A stretch of DNA of 33,821 bases from a virus: positions 1-33,821 of IMG/VR virus record IMGVR_UViG_3300032304_001282. The stretch is one strand, 5' to 3'. Under the pieces are notes generated by a model. That model did no database searches. It was not told the DNA's origin and saw only the letters and a program-made list of their open reading frames with translations. Numbering within the stretch: the stretch's first letter is position 1; each line of letters opens with the position of its first letter. Below, piece after piece: positions 1 through 7,955 of this stretch. Position numbers and translations under genes: made by a program.

Positions 1-537
1 AAGCGATTCAATGAGTGGATTCCCGAAATGCCAGATCAGATATTTGATCACAAATATGTGTATGATGAAATTGGGTATAATTTAAAACCTATTGAACTAC
101 AAGCGGCTATGGGTCTTGAGCAACTTAAAAAATTGCCAGAAATTCATGCACTACGTCAACGCAACTATAATCTATTGCTTGCTATATATGAAAAGTATGA
201 AGAGTTTTTTCACTTGCCACGTGCTAGAGACAAGGCCGATGTTAGCTGGTTTGCATTTCCTTTAACTATTCGTGAAGGTGCTCCGTTTACCCGTATGGAC
301 ATTGTTGACTATCTTGAAGAAAATTTAATTCAAACACGTCCTTACTTTGCTGGCAATATCATGTTGCAACCTGCATATAGTCATTTGATGAATCCTGTGG
401 ATGCACGTGACAACTATCCTGTGGCCACGTTCACAATGAAGAATACATTCTTCCATGGATGTAGTCCAGTTATCACTCCAGAACAAATTGCGTACATTGG
501 TGAAAAAGTTGATGGCTTTATAAGCCTATACCTATAA
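1..537 (+). CDS. rfbH: RfbH-type DegT/DnrJ/EryC1 aminotransferase-fold dehydratase, C-terminal part
   Basis: The frame is open from base 1, so the start lies upstream and only about 178 C-terminal residues are visible. The stretch HKYVYDEIGYNLKP followed by LQAAMGLEQLKKL is the hallmark of RfbH/DdhC, the PMP- and iron-sulfur-dependent enzyme that removes the 3-hydroxyl from CDP-4-keto-6-deoxyglucose. The later VSWFAFPLTI, APFTR and PYFAGN segments also fit that family. The PLP-lysine/histidine position and the cluster cysteines lie outside the window, so an ordinary sugar aminotransferase cannot be fully excluded. It is followed after 12 bases by a chain of overlapping genes and is probably the committed step of a deoxysugar pathway. 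Confidence 0.8.
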   Translation, partial: KRFNEWIPEMPDQIFDHKYVYDEIGYNLKPIELQAAMGLEQLKKLPEIHALRQRNYNLLLAIYEKYEEFFHLPRARDKADVSWFAFPLTIREGAPFTRMDIVDYLEENLIQTRPYFAGNIMLQPAYSHLMNPVDARDNYPVATFTMKNTFFHGCSPVITPEQIAYIGEKVDGFISLYL

Positions 538-549
538 AGGACAAATTTA

Positions 550-1092
550 ATGAGCAAGAAAGCGTTAGTAATAACATCTACAGGATATCGCGATCAAGAA
601 GTTGTGTATCCATATTACCGCCTAATCGGCGCAGGGTTCGAAGTTACATTAGTTGCAGATAAACGAGATGATCGAAAACGAGTATATGGGATCACTGGAG
701 TTAATATGCCGTGTGATGTGCTATTAAAAGATTTTGGTCAAGATTTAGATTTCTATCAAACCAATTATGATTTCTTAGTTATTCCAGGCGGCTGTTTAGC
801 GTTAGAAAAACTACGGCTTGATAAAAAGGTTATCGAATTCGTATCGGAATGGAATAAGCGTGGTAAAGTTGTTGCTAGTATTTGTCAAGGCGCTCAAATT
901 CTTATTTCTGCAAAAGTTGTTGCAGGTCGCCAAATCTCTGGCTATTATAATATCGAAGATGACATCACTAATGCAGGAGCAACTTTTGTAGATGCACCCG
1001 CAGTAGTTGATCGAAATATTATCTCTTGTCCGCATTACGATTTCATGGGGCAATGGATGGAAGCGGCGTTAAATGTTTATAACATAAAATGA
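550..1092 (+). CDS. DJ-1/PfpI family protein (class I glutamine amidotransferase-like)
   Basis: 180 aa, full length for a DJ-1/PfpI domain. Visible landmarks are Glu17, the PGG turn at 79-81, and the nucleophile-elbow cysteine C112 in SICQGAQ, followed by NAGA and VVDRNIISCP, which correspond to the conserved family C-terminus. Members are proteases, chaperones, glyoxalases or hydrolases, and the exact reaction cannot be read here. The start at 550 has a GGACAAATTTA spacer resembling a weak Shine-Dalgarno site. The stop overlaps the next start by four bases, so it is co-translated with the cupin gene. In a sugar operon it might repair glycated or reactive carbonyl intermediates, which is inference only. 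Confidence 0.85.
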   Translation: MSKKALVITSTGYRDQEVVYPYYRLIGAGFEVTLVADKRDDRKRVYGITGVNMPCDVLLKDFGQDLDFYQTNYDFLVIPGGCLALEKLRLDKKVIEFVSEWNKRGKVVASICQGAQILISAKVVAGRQISGYYNIEDDITNAGATFVDAPAVVDRNIISCPHYDFMGQWMEAALNVYNIK

Positions 1093-1757
1093 CAAGACAT
1101 AAACAAGTTATTGTTCGTAAACCGTGGGGGTACGAATACCTTGCATATCAAAATGCAGATGTGGCACTTTGGGTTCTGCATATCCGTCAGGGTGAGCGTA
1201 CTAGCATGCATTGCCACCCAACTAAATCAACTGGACTAGTTGTGTTAGAAGGTCAAGCAGAAATTAATTTTATTGCAGATAGTAAGATTTTAAATGCTCC
1301 TTCAAAACAAATGATTAGGAGAGGATTATTTCATCAAACTCATGCACTTAGTGAAGATGGAATCATTATGTTTGAAGTTGAAACACCAGTCGACAAAGAC
1401 GACCTTGTTCGATTGCACGATGCATACGGTAGAAAAGATGCAGGTTATGAAGGTACTGATTTTGAATTGCCAAAAACTGAAGAGTGTTTGTGGTTAGAAA
1501 ATCCAATCGGAACTCCATTTGAATATAAATTCAACAATCGTACTATTGTACTTGAAAACGCACATGACGGGATCTTTGAGCAGTACGACGAAAACGAAAT
1601 CATGATGTTTGTGCAAGGTGGACTAATTAAAAATATTAATAGTCGTGAACACCTAGTTACCGTCCCAGGCGATGTTGGCCAAATTAAAGTTGTAAAACAA
1701 GTAGCGAAAGAAATGGACGGTTTTGCTAAAAATTCTATTGTAATGGTGATTAAATGA
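1089..1757 (+). CDS. Cupin (bicupin) protein related to mannose-6-phosphate isomerase type II
   Basis: 222 aa. The N-terminal KPWGYEYL and the metal-ligand pair H41/H43 in MHCHP, with E54 in VVLEGQ and GLFHQTH near residues 106-112, form a classic cupin. The segment EVETPVDKDDLVRLHDAYGR is like that in phosphomannose isomerase/GDP-mannose pyrophosphorylase C-termini. A second, weaker beta-barrel repeat appears from about residue 150 (IFEQYDENE, FVQGG) and lacks obvious metal ligands. It is probably a sugar isomerase or epimerase acting on the same nucleotide-sugar route as its neighbours; the substrate is unknown. Start and stop both overlap neighbours by four bases. Confidence 0.8.
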   Translation: MTRHKQVIVRKPWGYEYLAYQNADVALWVLHIRQGERTSMHCHPTKSTGLVVLEGQAEINFIADSKILNAPSKQMIRRGLFHQTHALSEDGIIMFEVETPVDKDDLVRLHDAYGRKDAGYEGTDFELPKTEECLWLENPIGTPFEYKFNNRTIVLENAHDGIFEQYDENEIMMFVQGGLIKNINSREHLVTVPGDVGQIKVVKQVAKEMDGFAKNSIVMVIK

Positions 1758-2143
1758 ATAACGAATCTCCACCCGGTATTGAATCGTCAGACAACACACT
1801 AAGTATTGATTTTGATGGAGTAATTCATAGCTATCATTTAGGGTATCACGATGGCACAATATACGGTTACCCGATTGAGGGAAGTCTAGAAGCAGTTCGT
1901 GAATTAAGTACACAATATAAAATTGTTATCTTTACAGCTAAAGCTAAACCCGACCGCCCACTCGTAAACGGAAAGACAGGTAAAGAGCTTGTTTGGGAGT
2001 GGTTAAAGAAACACGGAATCGATGATTGCGTTGCAGAGGTTACATCTGAAAAACCACGAAGTTTCTTATATATTGATGATAACGGATACCGTTTTGAAAA
2101 TTGGAAAGAAACATGTAAGTTTGTTGAAGGAATTAGGTCTTGA
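1754..2143 (+). CDS. Small HAD-like phosphatase
   Basis: 129 aa. Motif I is DFDGVI with nucleophile D19 and acid/base D21. Motif II is the threonine in IVIFTAK, and a late YIDDNGYRF supplies the acidic motif. There is no sizeable cap domain, so it resembles small phage and bacterial HAD phosphatases of the polynucleotide-kinase-phosphatase or sugar-phosphatase type. In this operon dephosphorylation of a sugar phosphate is the simplest reading, but a nucleotide substrate is possible. It shares ATGA with the upstream cupin and overlaps the TTG start of the next gene. Confidence 0.75.
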   Translation: MNNESPPGIESSDNTLSIDFDGVIHSYHLGYHDGTIYGYPIEGSLEAVRELSTQYKIVIFTAKAKPDRPLVNGKTGKELVWEWLKKHGIDDCVAEVTSEKPRSFLYIDDNGYRFENWKETCKFVEGIRS

Positions 2144-3276
2144 TTACAAGCATCGAAGATCTGCATCAGCTTTATAAAAAGCGAGTCCCCCGCATGTTTT
2201 ATGATTATACCGCCGGCGGATCCTGGACTGAGGGCACACTGAAGTCAAATGAACAAGATTTTCAAAGTATAAAGTTACGTCAACGAGTTGGGATTGATAT
2301 TAGTAATCGTAGTATTAAATCTAATCTAATCGGGGAAGATGTAAGTATACCAGTAGTACTAGCACCGGTTGGTATGATCGGAATGCAACGTGCTGATGGA
2401 GAGATTCTTGCCGCTCAAGCCGCAGAAGAATTTAATGTACCATTCTGCTTATCAACGATGAGTATCTGTTCTATTGAGGATGTTGCTAAAGCAACTACTA
2501 AGCCTTTTTGGTTTCAGTTATATGTTGTACGTGATAAGCAGTTTACAGAGGATTTGATTAATCGTGCAAAAGCCGCAAAGTGTTCTGCACTTGTTGTAAC
2601 ACTTGATTGCCAAATTTCTAGTCAACGTCTTAGAGATATTAAAAATGGGCTGTCAGTTCCTCCGAAACTTACAATTAAGAATATAGTTAACATGATAACT
2701 AAAGTTCGTTGGGGTATAGGTATGTTAGGGACTAAGCATCGTACTTTTGGTAACATTGCAGGACATGTTGCAGGTGTTAATGATTTGTCAACGATTAGTC
2801 AGTGGACTAATAATCAATTTGACCCCACATTTACATGGGACGACATTGCTTGGATTAAGCAGAAATGGGGTGGAAAACTAATCCTCAAAGGTATACTAGA
2901 TAAAGAAGATGCACTAAAAGCAATGAGGGCGGGTGCTGATGCTATTGTTGTTTCTAATCATGGCGGGCGCCAACTAGATGGTGCACCATCAAGCATTATA
3001 GCATTACCGGCAATTATAAAAGCAGTCGGCAATGGAACAGAAGTATGGTTAGATAGTGGTGTTCGTTCAGGACAAGACACTTTAAAGGCGATTGCATTAG
3101 GCGCAAAGGGTGTTATGATTGGTAGACCTTATGTATATGGAGTAGGAGCATTAGGTAAACAAGGTGTTACTAAGGCTCTAGAAATTATTGCAAAAGAGCT
3201 AGACTTAACAATGGCATTCTGCGGAGTGCAAAATATTAAAGAAGTTACAAAGGACATTTTGTATGAGAGTTTGTGA
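2140..3276 (+). CDS. FMN-dependent alpha-hydroxy-acid dehydrogenase/oxidase (lactate/glycolate oxidase type)
   Basis: 378 aa, the normal size for the L-lactate dehydrogenase LldD/glycolate oxidase family. Residues 21-27 (YDYTAGG), FQLYV with Y128, the flavin lysine K250 in LILKG, the catalytic pair H274/R277 in SNHGGRQLDG, and the phosphate loop SGVRSGQD with ALGAKGVMIGR are all present, so the enzyme looks active. It uses a TTG start whose last bases overlap the previous TGA. Members oxidise L-2-hydroxyacids to 2-ketoacids. As it is directly upstream of a thiamine-diphosphate enzyme, it may supply pyruvate or another ketoacid donor; this link is inference. Confidence 0.9.
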   Translation: MITSIEDLHQLYKKRVPRMFYDYTAGGSWTEGTLKSNEQDFQSIKLRQRVGIDISNRSIKSNLIGEDVSIPVVLAPVGMIGMQRADGEILAAQAAEEFNVPFCLSTMSICSIEDVAKATTKPFWFQLYVVRDKQFTEDLINRAKAAKCSALVVTLDCQISSQRLRDIKNGLSVPPKLTIKNIVNMITKVRWGIGMLGTKHRTFGNIAGHVAGVNDLSTISQWTNNQFDPTFTWDDIAWIKQKWGGKLILKGILDKEDALKAMRAGADAIVVSNHGGRQLDGAPSSIIALPAIIKAVGNGTEVWLDSGVRSGQDTLKAIALGAKGVMIGRPYVYGVGALGKQGVTKALEIIAKELDLTMAFCGVQNIKEVTKDILYESL

Positions 3277-4273
3277 TTGGATTGCTGAATATCTTTATGA
3301 TCAAGGCATTAAACGGGTGCATGGTCTTATGGGCGGTGGCGCTAGTGGGCTCAATGATGGTTTTATAAAACAAGGTAAAATTTCTTATATTTGTTACCAC
3401 AACGAGCAAGGTGCCGGGCATGCCGCAGTTGGAGAAGCAAAATTCACTGGCCAATTAGCAGTTGTGAATCCCACCACTGGATGTGCTGGCACTAATTGCA
3501 CTACTAGTGTATTGGATGCCTGGCAAGATAGTGTTCCTGTTTTATTTTTAAGTGGCAATGTAAAGCTCAATACCTGTAGTGGGTGGATTAATCAAACTCA
3601 GGGGATTAATTTGCGCAAATATGGTGTTCAAGAGCATCATATTGTTGATACAGTAAAATCAATTACTAAAATGTCGTACTTTATAACTTCTCCCGATGAA
3701 GTTGCCAAAGTTATTCAAGAAGCAATGTATGTTGCTACTACAGGGCGGCCTGGTCCTGTGTGGATTGATATTCCAGGTAATATTCAGACTTCGCCTATGC
3801 CCGCTGAGTTCGAAACATTTAATATACCAGAACAAACACAGTCACAGGTTGATATAAAATCAGTAATTGATGCATTAGAGCAGAGTCAGCGTCCATTGGT
3901 TGTTGCAGGGGATGGCATACGACAATCACGCACAGTGAATTATTTTGTTAGATTTGTTGAAAAGTATCAACTTCCGTTTGTTACTACCTATGGTGGGCGA
4001 GATATAACTTCCAATGATTATTCTCTGAATGTTGGGCCTATTGGTGTTCGTGGTAGTCGAGCAGGAAATTTTGCTTTACAAAATGCCGACTTGTTATTAA
4101 TACTTGGTACCAGTCTTAATAGCGGTGCTGTGGGTTATGACCCAGCACAGTTTAGTCCATTTAGTTATAAAATTGTTGTTGATTGCGACTTTAATGAGTT
4201 AGAAAAAAATATTATACACATGGATCAAAAACATCAACTCGACTTGCAAGATTTTTTTGGAGCTATGCTATGA
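3263..4273 (+). CDS. Thiamine-diphosphate enzyme, N-terminal half (PYR plus central domain), acetolactate-synthase/YerE-like
   Basis: 336 aa. The PYR domain is clear: YHNEQGAGHAA carries the catalytic Glu48 that activates ThDP, followed by VNPTTGCAGTNC and GRPGPVWIDIP. The central domain (about 190-330) has the usual RPLVVAGDG and ADLLLILGTSL segments. The protein ends just where the PP domain would start, and the next ORF supplies it in another frame, joined by an ATGA overlap. The start lies inside the end of the oxidase gene. Family members condense hydroxyethyl-ThDP with a ketone; YerE does so on a CDP-3,6-dideoxy-4-ketohexose, which would suit the RfbH neighbour. Confidence 0.85.
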   Translation: MRVCDWIAEYLYDQGIKRVHGLMGGGASGLNDGFIKQGKISYICYHNEQGAGHAAVGEAKFTGQLAVVNPTTGCAGTNCTTSVLDAWQDSVPVLFLSGNVKLNTCSGWINQTQGINLRKYGVQEHHIVDTVKSITKMSYFITSPDEVAKVIQEAMYVATTGRPGPVWIDIPGNIQTSPMPAEFETFNIPEQTQSQVDIKSVIDALEQSQRPLVVAGDGIRQSRTVNYFVRFVEKYQLPFVTTYGGRDITSNDYSLNVGPIGVRGSRAGNFALQNADLLLILGTSLNSGAVGYDPAQFSPFSYKIVVDCDFNELEKNIIHMDQKHQLDLQDFFGAML

Positions 4274-5022
4274 CAAGAACACAATGGATTAAAAGTTGTC
4301 AACGTTGGAAAGAAAAATGGCCGATTATACAACAAGAATATCTTCCGCAACCAGAAGATCAGGCACTTAATATCTATGCTGTGTTGCATGCTATTAATCA
4401 ACATAGCACAGCCAATGATATTCTCATGGGCGATGGCGGCAGTATAGGATACGCAGGCCCTACAGCAATGAATGCCAAGCAAGGACAAAGAATAATTTTA
4501 AATCTTGCACAAGGTGAAATGGGATGGGCATTGCCGGCATCTATAGGTGTATCAATGTCTAGTAATCAACCAGTTATTGCAACCATGGGTGATGGTAGTT
4601 TTATGTTAAACATGCAAGAACTTGCTACAGTAAAGCAACATAATCTAAACATCAAATATGTTGTTATGAATAACCGGGGTTACCTAAGCATTAAAAATAC
4701 ACAGAACAAATACTTTGGCGGTCGTGTGTATGGCACAAGTTCTGAAACTGGACTTTGGTTCCCTGATTTTGCCAATGTTGCTCAGGCATTTGAGATTGGG
4801 TATGCAAAAGTTTCCACTAAAAAAGATCTTGACAATATAAAAGTATTGTTATCAACTCTGGGCCCAATGATTATTGACTGCACTTGTTTATCTGAGCAAG
4901 AAATTATGCCTGGACAAGCTCTTAAAAATGGGCGGCAAGCGGCATTACATGATATGTATCCGTTTCTAAGTGACAAAGAGATGCAAGAAGAAATTATTAA
5001 CAAAAAATTGTTAGACCTATGA
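4270..5022 (+). CDS. Thiamine-diphosphate enzyme, C-terminal PP domain half
   Basis: 250 aa. The ThDP-binding motif runs from GDGS (107-110) to NN (134-135), with the usual spacing of about 28 residues, and GEMGWALPASIG precedes it. There is a short N-terminal linker, so this ORF supplies the cofactor diphosphate and Mg2+ site. With the upstream ORF the total is 586 residues, typical for an undivided acetolactate-synthase-like enzyme. Its own ATG overlaps the upstream stop as ATGA, so translational coupling of two subunits is the simplest reading. The segment from about residue 38 matches the family, so the whole ORF is used. Confidence 0.85.
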   Translation: MTRTQWIKSCQRWKEKWPIIQQEYLPQPEDQALNIYAVLHAINQHSTANDILMGDGGSIGYAGPTAMNAKQGQRIILNLAQGEMGWALPASIGVSMSSNQPVIATMGDGSFMLNMQELATVKQHNLNIKYVVMNNRGYLSIKNTQNKYFGGRVYGTSSETGLWFPDFANVAQAFEIGYAKVSTKKDLDNIKVLLSTLGPMIIDCTCLSEQEIMPGQALKNGRQAALHDMYPFLSDKEMQEEIINKKLLDL

Positions 5023-5816
5023 AGATTGCAGTGCTAGGTGCCAATGGATTTGTTGGCCAACATCTTGTAAAGTATCTGTCCACCAACCACAATGTTGTAC
5101 CTATTGTAAGATCTACGGTAGATTTGTTAAACTATCAGGCGGTAAAAGAATTTCTTGAGTGCCATAAGTTTGATTCTGTTATTAATGCTGCTACAAGTCA
5201 CACAGATGATTCTGTGTTAACTGACACCCGAGTTAATCTTGGAATGTTTATGAATTTTTATCATTGTGCAAACTTGTTTGGACAATACATCAATATAGCA
5301 TCCGGCGCAGAATTTGATCGAGAAACAGACATCAATCAAGCCAATGAAGTTGATATATTTCAACAAATGCCCAAAGATAGTTATGGTTTTGGACATAATA
5401 TTATCAGCAGATTGTGCTACGACAGAGATAACTTTGACACTTTGAGAATATTTGGATGTTTTGGCAACAAAGAAAAACATACTCGGTTGATTCCAAGAAT
5501 TTTATCTTCTACAGAACATTTTCACATTCACAATGATAGATACTTTGATTATATTAGTATCGATGATTTTTGCTTAATTGCTGGTTTTATAATTCAACAA
5601 CGTCCTAAAAATAAGGATACTAATTGTGTGTATCAAAATAAAATTAAACTCAGTGAGTTTGCAAAAACATTTATTGAAACACATCGTTTAAAAATTGAAA
5701 TTACAGTCAACTCTTGCAATCAGCTGAATTACACTGGCAACAGTAACAACGTCAAGATGCTGGGCATTGGACTAAAAGGAATTGAACACGGAATTCAAAA
5801 TTATTTTAACAGATAA
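5019..5816 (+). CDS. NAD(P)-dependent epimerase/dehydratase or 4-ketoreductase (extended SDR, RmlD-like)
   Basis: 265 aa. A Rossmann GANGFVG at 7-13 binds the nucleotide. A serine region NIASGAEF lies near 92-99, and the catalytic tyrosine Y122 sits in YGFGH. The usual YxxxK lysine is replaced by His126, which is odd and could mean altered activity. The compact size resembles RmlD-type ketoreductases rather than full dehydratases. In a YerE/YerF scheme this would be the reductase acting after two-carbon addition. It overlaps the ThDP gene by four bases and ends the first overlapped run. Confidence 0.8.
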   Translation: MKIAVLGANGFVGQHLVKYLSTNHNVVPIVRSTVDLLNYQAVKEFLECHKFDSVINAATSHTDDSVLTDTRVNLGMFMNFYHCANLFGQYINIASGAEFDRETDINQANEVDIFQQMPKDSYGFGHNIISRLCYDRDNFDTLRIFGCFGNKEKHTRLIPRILSSTEHFHIHNDRYFDYISIDDFCLIAGFIIQQRPKNKDTNCVYQNKIKLSEFAKTFIETHRLKIEITVNSCNQLNYTGNSNNVKMLGIGLKGIEHGIQNYFNR

Positions 5817-5838
5817 CGGCATACCTCATCCAAAATCA

Positions 5839-5867
5839 TTGACGGCTAAAGCTAATCCATGTACAAT
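5839..5867 (+). promoter_or_regulatory. sigma70-type promoter before the phosphoribosyltransferase gene
   Basis: TTGACG at 5839-5844, a 17-base spacer, then TACAAT at 5862-5867. A start about seven bases downstream would give a leader of roughly 27 bases to the ATG at 5902. The same hexamer pattern recurs through the window. A CTAAATA box at 5891-5897 resembles phage late motifs but is too close to the ATG to judge. Confidence 0.5.
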
Positions 5868-5901
5868 GTTACTATTAAACTCTATTAGATCTAAATACTC
5901 A

Positions 5902-6399
5902 ATGAAAAAAATCTATTACTCCTGGCAAGATGTCGAACATCAAACACAAGAAATCCTGCGCCAAATTCAGCAAGATGCTTGGCAACCCGATTATGTAGTT
6001 GGGCTTACCCGAGGTGGACTAGTGCCAGCCAATCTAATTAGCCAGTATCTAGAAGTGCCAATGGAAACGCTCAAGGTAAGCCTGCGTGATGATAATAGTC
6101 AGCCTGAAAGTAATTTGTGGATGGCTGAAGATGCTTATAATGGCAAAAAGATTCTCATTGTCGACGACATCAATGATTCTGGTGCCACACTAAATTGGAT
6201 TAAACAAGACTGGCAAGATGGCTGTTTACCTGAAGCTGATCGCTGGTTCAAACTGTGGGGAGATACTGTCCGTGTTGCTGTTCTATGCGATAACGAATCA
6301 AGCGCCAGTGAATTAAATGTTAGCTACTCAGCAGTTGACCTAAATAAAGCTGAAGAAGATTCATGGATTGTGTTCCCATGGGAGGATTGGTGGAAATAA
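5902..6399 (+). CDS. Phosphoribosyltransferase (type I PRT fold)
   Basis: 165 aa from the ATG at 5902. The PRPP-binding signature VDDINDSGAT is at residues 87-96, and the GLTRGGLVPA loop near 34-43 is that of xanthine-guanine and related purine PRTs. An upstream in-frame ATG at 5782 exists but would overlap the preceding gene and lie ahead of the promoter, and the family N-terminus begins at MKKIYYSW. Likely cytoplasmic purine salvage, or ribosylation of an unusual base; substrate not determinable. Confidence 0.85.
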   Translation: MKKIYYSWQDVEHQTQEILRQIQQDAWQPDYVVGLTRGGLVPANLISQYLEVPMETLKVSLRDDNSQPESNLWMAEDAYNGKKILIVDDINDSGATLNWIKQDWQDGCLPEADRWFKLWGDTVRVAVLCDNESSASELNVSYSAVDLNKAEEDSWIVFPWEDWWK

Positions 6400-6403
6400 A
6401 TTT

Positions 6404-6988
6404 ATGTTTTGCATGACTAAGGGGCCATTGGCCTGGATTAAAATAGCTAAAAATGCTTGTAGCAGTTGGCAATATGCCTTGACTCAAGACGGGTGGTCAC
6501 TTGAAAATCTATCAGATTATCAAGGGCGGTGGCATGAAAAAACATGGTTTGGATTCTTACGAGACCCCGGTGATAGACATACCATGGGGGTGGCGCAATT
6601 TTTAGACGGTAACAATTTGTTGTCTATTCTGGACCACCCAGTGTATGCTAAAATGGTATGCTCTGTACTGTGCGACGAACATACATACAGCGTACATCAT
6701 ATGGTTCCTTACGAGTTAATACAACAAACAAATTGGTTTGTAATTGATCATGCGCATTTCGATTATGAAGATTTGACTCGTCGTTTTTGTAAATCTCACA
6801 ATGTGCAGATTCCACCAATACCAAATCTTAATCAATCTAGAGACAAGATTAAACAAATACGTAGTAAAATTGATCTAATTAAACAACAGAATCCTGCTGT
6901 TTATGGATCGGTTATGAAAAACTATCTTGAAAGAGATGTTTTTCTTTATGCAAAAGCCGATAGCAGTCAGTCAAAATTTGACATATAG
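6404..6988 (+). CDS. Sulfotransferase-family-like protein
   Basis: 194 aa from ATG 6404, five bases after the previous stop (an ATG at 6368 is possible but sits inside the upstream gene). IKIAKNACSSWQYAL near residues 12-26 resembles the PAPS 5'-phosphosulfate loop of sulfotransferases, and FLRDPGDRHTMGVAQF at 51-66 resembles the 3'-phosphate-binding segment. The C-terminal ERDVFLYAKA matches the usual RD..LY ending. It may sulfate a glycan or sugar made by the operon; an inactive homologue is possible. A weak recognition, based on motif order only. Confidence 0.6.
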   Translation: MFCMTKGPLAWIKIAKNACSSWQYALTQDGWSLENLSDYQGRWHEKTWFGFLRDPGDRHTMGVAQFLDGNNLLSILDHPVYAKMVCSVLCDEHTYSVHHMVPYELIQQTNWFVIDHAHFDYEDLTRRFCKSHNVQIPPIPNLNQSRDKIKQIRSKIDLIKQQNPAVYGSVMKNYLERDVFLYAKADSSQSKFDI

Positions 6989-7007
6989 TTGATAGTTATG
7001 TTATACT
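6978..7007 (+). promoter_or_regulatory. sigma70-type promoter for queE
   Basis: TTGACA at 6978-6983, 18-base spacer, TATACT at 7002-7007. It overlaps the end of the sulfotransferase-like gene and leaves a leader of about 22 bases before the queE ATG at 7036. Confidence 0.65.
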
Positions 7008-7035
7008 GTTATATCAATTCACCCCTATTAAGATT

Positions 7036-7896
7036 ATGAAAATTAAAGTCAGCGAAATATTTTATAGCTTGCAAGGCGAAGGTCGCTTTGTTGGTGTGCC
7101 TAGCGTGTTCTTGAGAACATATGGTTGCAACTTTACCTGTGCCGGCTTTGGTTGCAAGCCTGGAGTCAAGTCAACCGGTGCAGACGAAGTGGCCGAGATG
7201 GTCCATATGTATCCTACATTTAATGACCTGCCACTAGTGGAAACTGGATGCGATAGTTATGCGTCATGGCATCCAGCCTATAAACATTTAAGCCCTACCA
7301 TAGCAACAGAAGACCTAGTTGCTAACATGTTGTTGTTAACTCCTAATAATCGGTGGGCCCAGAACAACGGCAATGATGTACACTTGGTCATCACCGGCGG
7401 TGAACCTTTACTGGGTTGGCAACGTGCCTATAGTGAATTGTTAAGTCATCCTAGTATGGCTGATCTCAAGAATATCACGTTCGAAACCAACGGTACTCAA
7501 GAATTGCACACAGACTTTAAACAGTATTTGATCAAATGGGCACAAGAAATGCCCGGGCGTGAAGTTACATTTAGTGTAAGTGCCAAGTTGAGTGCAAGTG
7601 GCGAGTCTTGGGATGATGCTATCCGTCCTGAGGTCGTTGCCGACTATCAAACGTATGGGCATACCTATCTTAAGTTTGTTGTTGAAACAGAGGATCATGT
7701 TAACGAAGCTGTCCGAGCCGTGGATGCTTTCCGTGAAGGTGGATTTACAGGTGTTGTTTACTTGATGCCACAAGGTGGCGTAGTTGATCCATACGAATCA
7801 AACAAACTAAACATTGCTAATATCTGCTGTGAGCGTGGATTTAATTACAGCCCACGATTACATGTGGACTTGTGGGGCAATGGTTGGGGCAAATAA
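7036..7896 (+). CDS. queE: 7-carboxy-7-deazaguanine synthase (QueE), insert-containing phage type
   Basis: 286 aa radical SAM enzyme. FYSLQGEGRFVGVPSVFLRTYGCNF is split here as IFYSLQGEG then SVFLRTYGC: the standard QueE opening. Cysteines C31 and C35 form the first part of the cluster motif; C40 and C72 are candidates for the third ligand. C72 lies in TGCDSYASW, which matches the CD(S/T) of ordinary QueE, implying an insert of about 35 residues. ITGGEPLL and FETNGTQ are also present. QueE converts 6-carboxytetrahydropterin to CDG, a precursor of preQ0 used for queuosine or for deazaguanine DNA modification. No queC, queD, folE or transferase is in this window. Own promoter upstream. Confidence 0.9.
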   Translation: MKIKVSEIFYSLQGEGRFVGVPSVFLRTYGCNFTCAGFGCKPGVKSTGADEVAEMVHMYPTFNDLPLVETGCDSYASWHPAYKHLSPTIATEDLVANMLLLTPNNRWAQNNGNDVHLVITGGEPLLGWQRAYSELLSHPSMADLKNITFETNGTQELHTDFKQYLIKWAQEMPGREVTFSVSAKLSASGESWDDAIRPEVVADYQTYGHTYLKFVVETEDHVNEAVRAVDAFREGGFTGVVYLMPQGGVVDPYESNKLNIANICCERGFNYSPRLHVDLWGNGWGK

Positions 7897-7955
7897 TGTT
7901 TGGGTATGGCTATTATGGTCAACAAATATTTAAACATAGAGATGAGAGAAAAACA

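Noticed and set aside
3263-5022. Split ThDP genes as a simple frameshift pseudogene
   Set aside because: The ATGA overlap, a proper ATG for the second half and intact motifs on both sides favour two coupled subunits, though an assembly error is not ruled out.
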